From CAZCJU01 sp964562175 (GTDB taxonomy: Bacteria; Bacillota; Clostridia; Oscillospirales; CAG-272): DNA of 64,000 bases. The notes beneath the pieces are model-generated. The model did not search any database and had not been told where the DNA came from. It was given only the letters and a program-made list of their open reading frames with translations. Positions 18,497 through 27,005 of the stretch are shown here, in pieces (position 1 is the first letter of the stretch; each line of letters opens with the position of its first letter). The translations under genes were made by a program, and so were the position numbers. The stretch is taken from assembly GCA_964562175.1 (NCBI GenBank), contig CAZLRV010000009.1, positions 1-64,000 of the forward strand, in the 5' to 3' direction.

Positions 18497-18540
18497 ATTT
18501 TTCGCTCACCTCTTTGTGAGTATAGCCGTTTTTTGCCCTC

Positions 18541-19659
18541 TCATTCGCAAAATACCGTTTTCCCCTTTGCAATGACCCTTTTGATTTTCAAGTCGCTCTT
18601 GTCAACGAGCAATATATCTGCACGCTTGCCCAAATCAAGGCTTCCGCACTCGTCATATATTCCGACCTGTCTTGCCGGTGCCGCGGTGGCACAGAGCAAT
18701 GCCTCGCCGTAGGATATGTCACAGCACTCCATGAGTCTTTGAACCGATGAATGCATATCGACAGCCGAGCCGGCTATTGTGCCGTCGTCGGTAAGTATCA
18801 CCTTGCCCGTCACGTTTATCGGCATTCCGGCAAGCGAGTATCTGCCGTTTGGCAAGCCGGCGGGCGGCAGTGAATCGGTGACTATTACGAATTTGCCTTT
18901 GTTTTTCAATTTATAGCCCATTCTTACAACATCGGGGCATACGTGAAACATATCGCATATAAATTCCGAATAAGCATCGGTAAGCAATGATGCGCCGACA
19001 CAGCCCGGCTCTCTGTGCGAGAGCGGACGCATTGCATTGAACGTATGCGTAAACGATACCGCACCGAGTGAAAGTGCTTTTTTGCAGGTCTCAAAGTCCG
19101 CATCGCTGTGACCTATACCGACGCTTGCACCGAGCCTTACGCAGTGCTTTATAAGCTCCTGCCCGCCCTCCGACTCGGGCGACACCGTAAAATGCACTCT
19201 CAAGCCCTCGGCACAGCCGATAAGCTTCTCGACCTCACCGCAAGCAAACGATCTTATCTGCGATATATCGTGACAGCCGGGTCTTTTTTCGCTTATATAA
19301 GGTCCCTCGATGTGAACGCCCGAAAAGCTTATCGGACAGCCCTGAGCGTATTTCGCTATTCTCTTTATACTGCCGAGTATATTATCCATCGGGTTCGTCA
19401 TTACCGTCGGAAATACCGTCGTCGTGCCTGTTCTCGCATAGCTGTACGCCGCCGTATCAAAATCGGCATTTTCGTCCATAAAGTCAACGCCCATCCGACC
19501 GTGCGTATGCACATCGATATAGCCGGGAACAACGTAACAGCCCCGGCCGTCTATGACCTCGCCCCCGTCCGTATCACATATAATATCGGTAAAACAAAGC
19601 TCCCTTACCGCAAAATCCGCAAGAGAGGTGTCGTATACCTCACCGTTAATTATCTTCAT
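18541..19659 (-). CDS. nagA: N-acetylglucosamine-6-phosphate deacetylase
   Basis: A 372-residue amidohydrolase that removes acetate from GlcNAc-6-phosphate in amino sugar recycling. Signatures: PGYIDVHTHG (about 45-54), the metal-binding glutamate in HIEGPYI (about 119-125), GHSDAD and HTFNAM with the two metal histidines (about 182-206), and the catalytic aspartate in VTDSLPPAG (about 265). It overlaps rsmI by 14 nt. A candidate GlcNAc kinase of the BadF family is encoded 41 kb away in the window (60794); no nagB was seen. Confidence 0.93.
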   Translation of the reverse strand: MKIINGEVYDTSLADFAVRELCFTDIICDTDGGEVIDGRGCYVVPGYIDVHTHGRMGVDFMDENADFDTAAYSYARTGTTTVFPTVMTNPMDNILGSIKRIAKYAQGCPISFSGVHIEGPYISEKRPGCHDISQIRSFACGEVEKLIGCAEGLRVHFTVSPESEGGQELIKHCVRLGASVGIGHSDADFETCKKALSLGAVSFTHTFNAMRPLSHREPGCVGASLLTDAYSEFICDMFHVCPDVVRMGYKLKNKGKFVIVTDSLPPAGLPNGRYSLAGMPINVTGKVILTDDGTIAGSAVDMHSSVQRLMECCDISYGEALLCATAAPARQVGIYDECGSLDLGKRADILLVDKSDLKIKRVIAKGKTVFCE

Positions 19660-20536
19660 TTCTAACTATTCTCCTGTAAAGCTCGCTTTTCGGTATTCCC
19701 CTGTCCGATGCCGCCGCCTTTATCGCATCCATTTTGCTCATTCCCGCATCGATATACATTGCCACGTGTTGAGCCTCGCTCATATCGGAAAAGCTTTTTT
19801 CGTCCTTTTGCTCCGCACCCTCGACTATCAAAACATATTCGCCCCTCGGCTCGACGGTCTTGTAATACTCGATAAGCTCCGACAGCGTGGAGCGTATCAC
19901 CTGCTCGTTAAGCTTCGTCAGCTCTCGGCAAACGCTTATTCTCCGTTCCGAAAAGACCGAGAGCATATCGTCAAGCGTTCGTCTGAGCTTATGCGGCGCT
20001 TCGTAATATATAACACATCGCCGCTCGTCCTTAAGCTCCTCAAGTCTTCTCAGTCTCTCGCCCTTGTTGCCCGAAAGAAAGCCCTCAAAGCAAAATCTCG
20101 AATTGCTCAGCCCCGAAAGCGTCAGAGCCGTTATCGCCGCACAGCAGCCGGGTATGCTCGTCACCCGTATACCCTTTTCATAGCACAGCTTTACTATATC
20201 CTCACCCGGGTCCGATATTGCCGGAGTGCCCGCATCCGTTATCAAGGCACAGCTCTCCCCGTCAAGAAGCCTTTGGCATATCACCTCGCCCCGCTGTCTT
20301 TTATTATGCTCGAAATAGCTCACCATCGGCTTTGATATTCCGTAATGTGAGAGCAGCTTGGGACTGTTTCTCGTATCCTCTGCCGCAATGAAATCGACCT
20401 CGGACAGCACCTTTACGGCTCTGTAGGTCATATCCGACAAATTACCTATGGGCGTTGCCACGAGATAAAGCACACCGCCCTCTACTTTATTTTTATCCTC
20501 TGCGTAAGAACGCTCGGGAGCTTTCATACTGCTCAT
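19646..20536 (-). CDS. rsmI: 16S rRNA (cytidine(1402)-2'-O)-methyltransferase
   Basis: A 296-residue tetrapyrrole-methylase-fold enzyme that methylates the ribose of C1402 in 16S rRNA. Typical motifs: LYLVATPIGNLSDMTYRAV (about 23-41), AEDTRNSPKLLSHYGI (about 51-66), ITDAGTPAISDPGE (about 99-112) and FEGFLSGNKGER. The ATG at 20536 overlaps the trmN6 stop by 4 nt. The trmN6-rsmI neighbourhood is common in Firmicutes. Confidence 0.95.
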   Translation of the reverse strand: MSSMKAPERSYAEDKNKVEGGVLYLVATPIGNLSDMTYRAVKVLSEVDFIAAEDTRNSPKLLSHYGISKPMVSYFEHNKRQRGEVICQRLLDGESCALITDAGTPAISDPGEDIVKLCYEKGIRVTSIPGCCAAITALTLSGLSNSRFCFEGFLSGNKGERLRRLEELKDERRCVIYYEAPHKLRRTLDDMLSVFSERRISVCRELTKLNEQVIRSTLSELIEYYKTVEPRGEYVLIVEGAEQKDEKSFSDMSEAQHVAMYIDAGMSKMDAIKAAASDRGIPKSELYRRIVRNEDN

Positions 20537-21267
20537 TTGTAAAAATCCTCGGGGAAAGACATATTTTCGTATATATATTTAAGGTCGTCGCTGTACTCCC
20601 CACCCGCACACTCCTTATACATTATAAGCGGCTCGGACACACGCATACCCTCACCGCCGCCCTTTTTGCAATGCAAAAGCACAAGGCACGGCTCATGCCT
20701 CGTTGTCGGATAAACGAAAACGGCTCGCTTCGGTTCTATTCCCGCCGCTCGGCACGCCACCAAAAGCTCGCACAGCCTGTCGGGACGGTAAACTATATAA
20801 GCATCGCCGCCGTGCTTGATGTTTTTCGATATGCTCACGGCAAAATCCGCCATTGTCGCACTCGTTTCATGACGCGAGACATACGCCTCGGTATATTTAT
20901 TCACACCGCCTACCGCCTTCATATACGGCGGGTTGCATACGCACATATCGGCAACCGGCTCAAGGCGCAGCTCTCGGCAATCCGATACTATCGGGGTAAT
21001 ACGCTCGCCGAAGCCGTTTGCCTCGGCGTTTTTCCGACAAAGCTCTATGCAATTTTCTCTTATATCCACACAATATGCGCCGTTTATCTTATCACGTCCC
21101 AAAAGCAACAGTGCGATAACGCCGTTGCCGGAGCATAGGTCAAGCACTACGCCTCGCCGCTTTTGCTTTACAAATGCGGCAAGCAAATACGCATCCGTGC
21201 CGAATTGCAGACCGTTTTTCTCCTCAAGCACGACAAGGTCGTTATTTATCCGATTTTCGCTTATCAT
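20533..21267 (-). CDS. trmN6: tRNA1(Val) A37 N6-methyltransferase (TrmN6 family)
   Basis: A 244-residue class I SAM-dependent methyltransferase. The SAM loop is LDLCSGNGVIALLL (about 43-56) and the adenine-N6 signature is NPPY (about 112). The upstream in-frame ATG at 21321 is rejected because it lies in the 3' region of the ferredoxin gene, before its terminator hairpin (21281-21312); the ATG at 21267 has a GAGG site 5 nt upstream and gives the usual start MISENRINNDLVVLE. First gene of the operon trmN6-rsmI-nagA-membrane protein-metG-tatD. Confidence 0.9.
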   Translation of the reverse strand: MISENRINNDLVVLEEKNGLQFGTDAYLLAAFVKQKRRGVVLDLCSGNGVIALLLLGRDKINGAYCVDIRENCIELCRKNAEANGFGERITPIVSDCRELRLEPVADMCVCNPPYMKAVGGVNKYTEAYVSRHETSATMADFAVSISKNIKHGGDAYIVYRPDRLCELLVACRAAGIEPKRAVFVYPTTRHEPCLVLLHCKKGGGEGMRVSEPLIMYKECAGGEYSDDLKYIYENMSFPEDFYK

Positions 21268-21280
21268 TTCGTCCTCATTA

Positions 21281-21312
21281 AAAGAAATAAGAGGATGCAA
21301 AAACACCCTCTT
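21281..21312 (-). terminator. Terminator of the ferredoxin gene
   Basis: On the minus strand AAGAGGGTG, a 6-nt loop and CATCCTCTT (one G-U pair), followed by ATTTCTTTT. It lies 17 nt after the ferredoxin stop and just before trmN6. Confidence 0.75.
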
Positions 21313-21328
21313 TTTGTGCAATTACAGC

Positions 21329-21499
21329 TCAGGCAAGAGCGGGAGCACCTACGGGACATACGCCCGCACAAGCGCCGCATTCTATACATTCATCGGCATT
21401 GATGACGTACTTTCCGTCCTTTTCGCTTATAGCACTTACGGGGCACTCGGATGCGCAAGCACCGCAGCCAAGGCACTCATCGCTGATAAGATATGCCAT
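21329..21499 (-). CDS. Small 2[4Fe-4S] ferredoxin
   Basis: A 56-residue clostridial-type ferredoxin with two classic cluster motifs, CLGCGACASECP (about 9-20) and CIECGACAGVCP (about 38-49), and the usual length of about 55. It carries low-potential electrons for fermentative enzymes. The ATG at 21499 follows a perfect GGAGGT site 7 nt upstream; the more upstream TTG start would overlap that site. It has its own consensus promoter and terminator, so it is a strongly expressed monocistron. Confidence 0.96.
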   Translation of the reverse strand: MAYLISDECLGCGACASECPVSAISEKDGKYVINADECIECGACAGVCPVGAPALA

Positions 21500-21530
21500 T
21501 TTAATTACCTCCAAATTTTAAGATAATAAG

Positions 21531-21559
21531 ATTATACCACATTTATTCGCACTTGTCAA
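21531..21559 (-). promoter_or_regulatory. Consensus sigma-A promoter of the ferredoxin gene
   Basis: Minus strand TTGACA (21559-21554), 17-nt spacer, TATAAT (21536-21531): a perfect match to both boxes, 32 nt before the start codon. Confidence 0.92.
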
Positions 21560-21578
21560 CACGAATATACGATAATTT

Positions 21579-24161
21579 TTACACCATTTTTTTAAGCTCA
21601 CGTAAAAAATCGAACGCTTCAAGCGGATTAAGCAGATTTAAGTCGGTATTTTTCAGCTTTTGCCGTATCTGCTCGGCGCAGACCGATTCCAAGGACACGT
21701 TCATTTCCTCAAGCTCATGTGTATTTTGCGGCAGCTGCTTGGACGGTGCCTTGCCCTCTATCTCGGATAACACAGCCTCCGCACGCTTCGTTACCTCGCT
21801 CGGCACTCCCGCCAGCTTTGCCACCTCGATGCCGTAGCTGTCATCCGTCGCTCCGGGTACTATCTTACGCAGAAATATAACACCGCCGCCGCGCTTCTTT
21901 GCGGCAATATTGTAATTCACAACGCCCTCGCATTGACCCTCAAGCTCCGTCAGCTCGTGGTAATGCGTGGCGAAAAGCGCCTTTGCGCCTATTTTTTTCG
22001 CCGTATATTCCGCACAGGCACGTGCTATGCTCATTCCGTCATAGGTCGATGTGCCTCTGCCTATCTCGTCGTATATTATAAGACTCTTTTTCGTTGCGTT
22101 TTTGAGTATTGCGGCTACCTCGCTCATCTCAAGCATAAAAGTCGATTGACCGAGTGCCAGATCGTCGCTCGCTCCCACTCTTGTGAATATCTTATCCACA
22201 AGACCTATCCTCGCCTCCGAGGCGGGAACGAAGCACCCCATATGTGCCATTATGACTATCAGTGCCACCTGCCGCATATACGTCGATTTACCCGCCATAT
22301 TCGGTCCGGTTATCAGCATGAGCCGATTATGAGAGGTATCAAGCACGGTATCGTTAGGCACGAACGATGCGTTTTCCGAAAAGCGTTCCACAACGGGATG
22401 CCGTCCGTCCTTGATATATATCATATCGGACATATCGACCTCCGGACGCACATAGCCGTACTTGACCGAGGCACGTGAGAGGCTGAGCAGTGCATCTATC
22501 TCCGATAGGTGCGATGCCGTGTCGAGAAGTCTGTTTATGTTCTCGTTCAGCTCGTCACGCAGGCGGCAAAACATCTCATACTCAAGCTTTACTATCTTGT
22601 CCGAGGCTCCGAGTATGTCGTTCTCCAGCTCCTTCAGCTCCTTTGTGATATACCTCTCACAGCCCGACAAGGTTTGCTTTCTTATGTATCTCTCGGGGAC
22701 TTGGTCTATATTTGATTTACTTACCTCGATATAGTAGCCGAACACCTTATTGTAAGCGACCTTGAGGTTTTTTATGCCCGTCGCATCACGCTCTCCGCGC
22801 TCCGTCTGCTCTATCCAATATTTGCCCTCGTTCATCAGATTGCGAAGCCTGTCAAGATCCTCATCGAAGCCGTCTCGTATAAAGCCGCCCTCACGTACCG
22901 AAAACGGCACGTCATCGCCTATTGTGCGATGTATTCTCTCCCGTACGTCCGACAGCTCGTCAAGCTTATCGCACAATTCGAGAATACAAGGCTCGCCCAA
23001 CGAGGACAGTATCTCCCTTATCCTCGGTATACAAGCGCAGGTCTGCTCTATAGCCTTCATATCTCTCGGATTTACCGAGCCGTATACGACCTTAGTGCAT
23101 AGCCTTTGCAGGTCAAGCACCTCTTTCAGACTCGCCCCCAGCTCCTCTGAGGCTGTGAAATCGTCATTTAACGCCTGAATACAGCACTGACGGTAATTTA
23201 TATCCGACAGCGAATACAGAGGCTCGTTTATCCACCGCTTGAGAAGCCTCGTTCCGCCCGAGGTCTCCGTGTGGTCAAGCACCCATAAAAGCGAACCTTT
23301 TTTCTGTCCCTGCCGCATCGTTTCACACAGCTCAAGGCTTCGCCTTGCATTTATATCAAGCTGCAGATACTGCCCGGAGGAATATATCTCAAGCTCGCCC
23401 AAATACGATATATCCGTCATCTGCGTGCGCTCGATATAGCCAAGCAGAGCGCCGACACAGCATACCGTTTCCATATCGAGCCGAGTGACATCCGTATTTT
23501 TGAACTGCTCTCTTACACGTCCCAAGCACAGCGACGGCTCAAACTCGTCCCCCATATCGTCGTTTACCATACATTCAAGCTGTTTTTCAAACAGCTCCTT
23601 AAGACGCGGGGTCTGCTCTATCGGCGCATTTATCAAGACCTCGCTCGGCTTGTACACTCCGCATTGGCATATTACAAAATCCTCACAGCCTCGCCCGTCA
23701 CCGTCGGGCATCGCCGTTGCCGTTACAAAGCCCGTCGATATATCCGCAAAGCATACCGCCGCCTTTTTGCCGTCCGAATAAACGCAGGCGATATAATTGT
23801 TCGAGCTTTCGTCAAGCATACTTGCCTGTGTCAGCGTTCCGGGAGTTATCAGCCGAACTATCTCACGCTTTACAAGCCCCGTCGCCTTTGACGGATCCTC
23901 CGTCTGCTCGCATATTGCGACCTTATACCCGCTTGCCACGAGCTTTTCGATATACCCGTCAACGCTGTGGAAGGGTACTCCGCACATCGGGGCACGCTCC
24001 GGCTCTCCGCAATCTCTGCCCGTCAAGGTCAGCTCAAGCACCGCAGAGGCTTTTTTGGCGTCCTCGAAAAACATTTCGTAAAAATCGCCCAAGCGGTACA
24101 TGAGAATATAATCCTCATATTCTTTTTTTATCTGCAGATATTGAAGCATCATCGGTGTCAT
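21579..24161 (-). CDS. mutS: DNA mismatch repair protein MutS
   Basis: An 860-residue mismatch recognition ATPase. The N-terminal mismatch-binding motif is present (GDFYEMFFEDA, about 26-36). The C-terminal ABC-type ATPase has the Walker A TGPNMAGKST (about 618-627), signature STFMLEMSEVA, Walker B IIYDEIGRGTS and ATHYHEL. The length is normal for MutS1. A GGAGGG site lies 7 nt before the ATG. It starts 40 nt after the surface propeller gene and is probably in the same transcript. MutL, the usual neighbour, is absent from this window. Confidence 0.97.
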   Translation of the reverse strand: MTPMMLQYLQIKKEYEDYILMYRLGDFYEMFFEDAKKASAVLELTLTGRDCGEPERAPMCGVPFHSVDGYIEKLVASGYKVAICEQTEDPSKATGLVKREIVRLITPGTLTQASMLDESSNNYIACVYSDGKKAAVCFADISTGFVTATAMPDGDGRGCEDFVICQCGVYKPSEVLINAPIEQTPRLKELFEKQLECMVNDDMGDEFEPSLCLGRVREQFKNTDVTRLDMETVCCVGALLGYIERTQMTDISYLGELEIYSSGQYLQLDINARRSLELCETMRQGQKKGSLLWVLDHTETSGGTRLLKRWINEPLYSLSDINYRQCCIQALNDDFTASEELGASLKEVLDLQRLCTKVVYGSVNPRDMKAIEQTCACIPRIREILSSLGEPCILELCDKLDELSDVRERIHRTIGDDVPFSVREGGFIRDGFDEDLDRLRNLMNEGKYWIEQTERGERDATGIKNLKVAYNKVFGYYIEVSKSNIDQVPERYIRKQTLSGCERYITKELKELENDILGASDKIVKLEYEMFCRLRDELNENINRLLDTASHLSEIDALLSLSRASVKYGYVRPEVDMSDMIYIKDGRHPVVERFSENASFVPNDTVLDTSHNRLMLITGPNMAGKSTYMRQVALIVIMAHMGCFVPASEARIGLVDKIFTRVGASDDLALGQSTFMLEMSEVAAILKNATKKSLIIYDEIGRGTSTYDGMSIARACAEYTAKKIGAKALFATHYHELTELEGQCEGVVNYNIAAKKRGGGVIFLRKIVPGATDDSYGIEVAKLAGVPSEVTKRAEAVLSEIEGKAPSKQLPQNTHELEEMNVSLESVCAEQIRQKLKNTDLNLLNPLEAFDFLRELKKMV

Positions 24162-24201
24162 GGAATACCCTCCGAATCAAACGTGTTTTATTATTTTGTT
24201 A

Positions 24202-25542
24202 TTATTTCTTTTTCTTTCTTATTACGATGAAAACGACTATTGCCAAAACGACAACGACTGCCGCACCTATACCGATATACATACCGATATTGCCGCCGTC
24301 CTTATCCGTCTTATTATCGTCCGTCGTATTTGTGTCTGCCTTTGCGGTGTCCTTATTCTCGGATGTTGTCTTTCCGTCGTCATCGTCGGGGACAGGCTCA
24401 CCCTCGCCGTCGTCCGTTTCCTTGTCGGTAACGTCGTTGACAGGCGGGTCGAGGTCGTCGAGCGGAGGCAGGTCGGGAGCCTCCAGCTTCTCGGTCTCCT
24501 CGGGAGCTTGTGTCAGCTCAAAGCTTGCCTTCAAAACACAGCCGGAAAGACGTGCATTTGCATCTCCGTGGTCACCGACATAAAGTGCGCCGTCGCCGTA
24601 GCCTATGCCCGACATACTGTACATCTGATTTTCACATTTAACAGTCGATACGACTGTCATATCGGCTTTGTCTATGACCGTAACTTGGGAGTCCGTACCG
24701 TCGTGCGAGGTGACAAAAAGATAATCTCCCGCAGTGGCGATACCGTAAGCCTCTTTTACCTCGGTCTGCGTGATAATGCTCTTGCCGTCCTCGGCGATCT
24801 TCGCAACGTGACTTCCCTTCTTGCCCGAGCCGTCCTTGAGATACGTTATGTAAATGTATCCCTCCGTGTCAACGGCTATGTATCCGGGGTCGGCGGTTGA
24901 GCCTGTCAGCTCGTTGTAATCTATAACGCCGTCTGCACCGAATTCGGAATAAAGCTTCATATCCGTAACATCGGTAACGTCATAACAGCGTATCGTGTCC
25001 TTATTGTAGCCCGTAAGCACGTAAAGCAGTATCTTATCGCCCGCCGTGCGTGTAGCTATACCGTTTATACCGGTATTTCCCTTGTCGCCTCCGTCGATAT
25101 CCTCGGTAAGGAAGCCTATGGGACGCATTTCGTCGTTAAGACAAGCTATTGATATGTAGCCCGTGTTCGGGTGTGTCAAGCCGACAAACACAAGACCTCT
25201 GTTATCCGCGGCTATTCCCTTGGGATAGCTTTCATAAGGATCGGCTATGCGCTCGTCCTCGATCTCGCATATGTACTCGGCTAAACGGCTGCCGGACTTT
25301 GCATCGAATTTCGTTACGTGTCTGTCCTGCTGTAAAAAGCCGCAATAATAGTATGCCCCGTCCCTCGATACGGCAAAGCCTCTCATCTGGTGAGCCGAGC
25401 TTTCATTGTCAAGCGATATCTGCTTGATGTAATCAAGGCTCGCCGCCTTTACCGCATCGTCGTTTGCGCCTGCCGAGCAAGCAAGCGTCAAGACCATGCA
25501 CAGAGCTGCGAAAATGGCGAATAATTTTGTTGATTTCTTCAT
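24202..25542 (-). CDS. Secreted beta-propeller-like protein with C-terminal membrane anchor
   Basis: A 446-residue exported protein. It has a signal peptide (KLFAIFAALCMVLTLACSA); the Cys could be lipidated, but LACS is a weak lipobox. A body of about 310 residues has repeated beta-strand units of NHL/YVTN propeller type (GIAADNRGLVFVG, YIAVDTEGYIYITYL, GIATAGDYLFVTSHDG). A Pro/Asp/Glu/Thr-rich linker follows (about 350-415), then one transmembrane helix (about 418-440) and a KKKK tail. No LPxTG motif precedes the helix, so it is probably membrane-held rather than sortase-linked. The ligand is unknown. GGAGGT site 7 nt from the ATG; own promoter at 25576-25604. Confidence 0.75.
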   Translation of the reverse strand: MKKSTKLFAIFAALCMVLTLACSAGANDDAVKAASLDYIKQISLDNESSAHQMRGFAVSRDGAYYYCGFLQQDRHVTKFDAKSGSRLAEYICEIEDERIADPYESYPKGIAADNRGLVFVGLTHPNTGYISIACLNDEMRPIGFLTEDIDGGDKGNTGINGIATRTAGDKILLYVLTGYNKDTIRCYDVTDVTDMKLYSEFGADGVIDYNELTGSTADPGYIAVDTEGYIYITYLKDGSGKKGSHVAKIAEDGKSIITQTEVKEAYGIATAGDYLFVTSHDGTDSQVTVIDKADMTVVSTVKCENQMYSMSGIGYGDGALYVGDHGDANARLSGCVLKASFELTQAPEETEKLEAPDLPPLDDLDPPVNDVTDKETDDGEGEPVPDDDDGKTTSENKDTAKADTNTTDDNKTDKDGGNIGMYIGIGAAVVVVLAIVVFIVIRKKKK

Positions 25543-25575
25543 TGCGTTTACCTCCGCTTTTTTGTTTTCACCTCT

Positions 25576-25604
25576 ATTATACCTTTTAACACAAAAAAAA
25601 TCAA
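25576..25604 (-). promoter_or_regulatory. Sigma-A promoter of the propeller protein-mutS unit
   Basis: Minus strand TTGATT (25604-25599), 17-nt spacer, TATAAT (25581-25576). It is divergent from the BMP promoter, whose -35 box lies 32 bp away. Confidence 0.85.
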
Positions 25605-25635
25605 GTAGTTAGGAAAATATTTATCAAAATTTATG

Positions 25636-25664
25636 TTGACAAAAAAAGAAATGTTTGATATACT
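25636..25664 (+). promoter_or_regulatory. Sigma-A promoter of the first BMP gene
   Basis: TTGACA at 25636-25641, 17-nt spacer, TATACT at 25659-25664. The same two boxes and spacing occur before the second copy (26936-26964). Confidence 0.9.
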
Positions 25665-25705
25665 AAGCCTATACAATAGCGAAAAATAATATTTTGGAGG
25701 AAATT

Positions 25706-26830
25706 ATGAAGAAATTCTTATCTCTCTTACTCGTTTTTGTACTTACTCTCTCGCTTTCGCTCTCGTTCACTGGCTGTGACAAAAAGGAAGCAAGCAAGGA
25801 GCTTAAGCCCATTGCCAAGGAAGACCTTTTCGTCGGATTTATATTCGTCGGTGAAACGAGCGACCTCGGCTTCACCTACGCACACAACAACGCAAGACTC
25901 GGACTCGAGGCTGACGGTATTAAGACCGCATACGTGGCAAACGTAGCGGAGGATGAGTCAAGCGTTACCACCGCCGCAGAACAGCTTATCAGCCAAGGCT
26001 GTAACGTAATTTACGCAAACAGCTTCGGTCACGGCGAATACCTCTACAAGGTTGCCGAGAAGAACCCCGGCGTTTACTTCGGTCACGCAACCGGCTATCA
26101 GACCGCAAACAACTTCTCCAACTTTATGGGAAGAATCTACGAGGCAAGATATCTTGCCGGTATCGTAGCCGGTATGCAGACCAAAACAAACAAAATAGGC
26201 TACGTTGCCGCTAAGCCCATCGCAGAGGTGGTACGCGGAATCAACGCATTCGCACTCGGCGTAAAGTCCGTAAACCCCGATGCCAAGATCGAGGTCAAGT
26301 GGACAAACACCTGGTACGATGTAACGCTTGAAAAGCAGTGCGCACTCTCCTTGATCGACGCCGGCTGTGACGTTATGGCTCAGCACTGCGACTCTGCCGC
26401 ACCTCAGGTAGCGGCAGAGGAAAGAGGTATCAAGGCTATCGGCTACAACTGCGCAACGCCCGATAAGACCCAAAACACATACCTCACCGCTCCCATATTC
26501 CATTGGGACGTATTCTACAAGGCCGATATACAGGCGATAATCGACGGTACATGGAAGTCCCAATCCTATTGGACGGGTCTTTCCACCGGTATGGTATCGC
26601 TTGATACGATAACCGACAACTGCGAAAACAAGGATGCCGTAGTTGCGGCAGTAAACGCAGCGGAAGAGAAGATAAAGTCCGGCGAGCTTGTAATATTCAA
26701 GGGCCCGTTCACCGATAACACCGGCGTAGTTCGTTACGACGGCGAAACGATGACCGACGCTCAGCTCACCTCCTCCGACTTTAACTGGCTCATGGACAAC
26801 GTAATAGGAAGCGTTTCCACGGCAGGCTGA
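25706..26830 (+). CDS. BMP-family substrate-binding lipoprotein, copy 1
   Basis: A 374-residue lipoprotein of the basic membrane protein (BMP/PnrA/Med) family, periplasmic-binding-type proteins that usually deliver nucleosides to ABC importers. A lipoprotein signal peptide ends in the lipobox FTGC (cysteine about residue 25). The mature part begins with ELKPIAKEDLFVGFIFVGE and has family features such as TSDLGFTYAHN, YANSFGHGEY and GYQTANNFSNFMGRIYEARYLAGIVAG (split here only for description). The ATG at 25706 has TTGGAGGAA upstream. The codons lean towards those of highly expressed genes (ATC, AAC, TAC) compared with the ATA-rich neighbours. No ABC ATPase or permease is encoded nearby. From position 25799 the gene is identical to copy 2. 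Confidence 0.92.
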   Translation: MKKFLSLLLVFVLTLSLSLSFTGCDKKEASKELKPIAKEDLFVGFIFVGETSDLGFTYAHNNARLGLEADGIKTAYVANVAEDESSVTTAAEQLISQGCNVIYANSFGHGEYLYKVAEKNPGVYFGHATGYQTANNFSNFMGRIYEARYLAGIVAGMQTKTNKIGYVAAKPIAEVVRGINAFALGVKSVNPDAKIEVKWTNTWYDVTLEKQCALSLIDAGCDVMAQHCDSAAPQVAAEERGIKAIGYNCATPDKTQNTYLTAPIFHWDVFYKADIQAIIDGTWKSQSYWTGLSTGMVSLDTITDNCENKDAVVAAVNAAEEKIKSGELVIFKGPFTDNTGVVRYDGETMTDAQLTSSDFNWLMDNVIGSVSTAG

Positions 26831-26831
26831 T
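25799..26831 (+). repeat. 1,033-bp direct repeat, copy 1
   Basis: From GAGCTTAAGCC to one base past the stop codon the sequence reads as identical to 27156-28188. It covers nearly the whole mature part of the BMP protein; the signal peptides, linkers and promoters lie outside it. Confidence 0.92.
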
Positions 26832-26846
26832 CATAATATAACACTC

Positions 26847-26890
26847 GGCTGTCTCATATGCAATGCATTTGGGACAGCCTCTTTTTTTCT
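26847..26890 (+). terminator. Terminator of the first BMP gene
   Basis: Stem GGCTGTCTC / GGGACAGCC with a 15-nt loop, followed by TCTTTTTTTCT. Confidence 0.8.
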
Positions 26891-26935
26891 CCCCGCAAAA
26901 AAACGAGTAACGGTTCATTTTTTTAATCAAACATA

Positions 26936-26964
26936 TTGACAACAAAAGAATATTTTGGTATACT
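26936..26964 (+). promoter_or_regulatory. Sigma-A promoter of the second BMP gene
   Basis: TTGACA at 26936-26941, 17-nt spacer, TATACT at 26959-26964. The -35, the -10 and the segment before the start resemble those of copy 1 but are clearly diverged. Confidence 0.9.
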
Positions 26965-27005
26965 TAACACGATCAATGTCGAATAATAATATATTGGGTG
27001 AAATT

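Noticed and set aside
21268..21321. Upstream start of trmN6
   Set aside because: This stretch contains the ferredoxin terminator hairpin; the start at 21267 has its own binding site.
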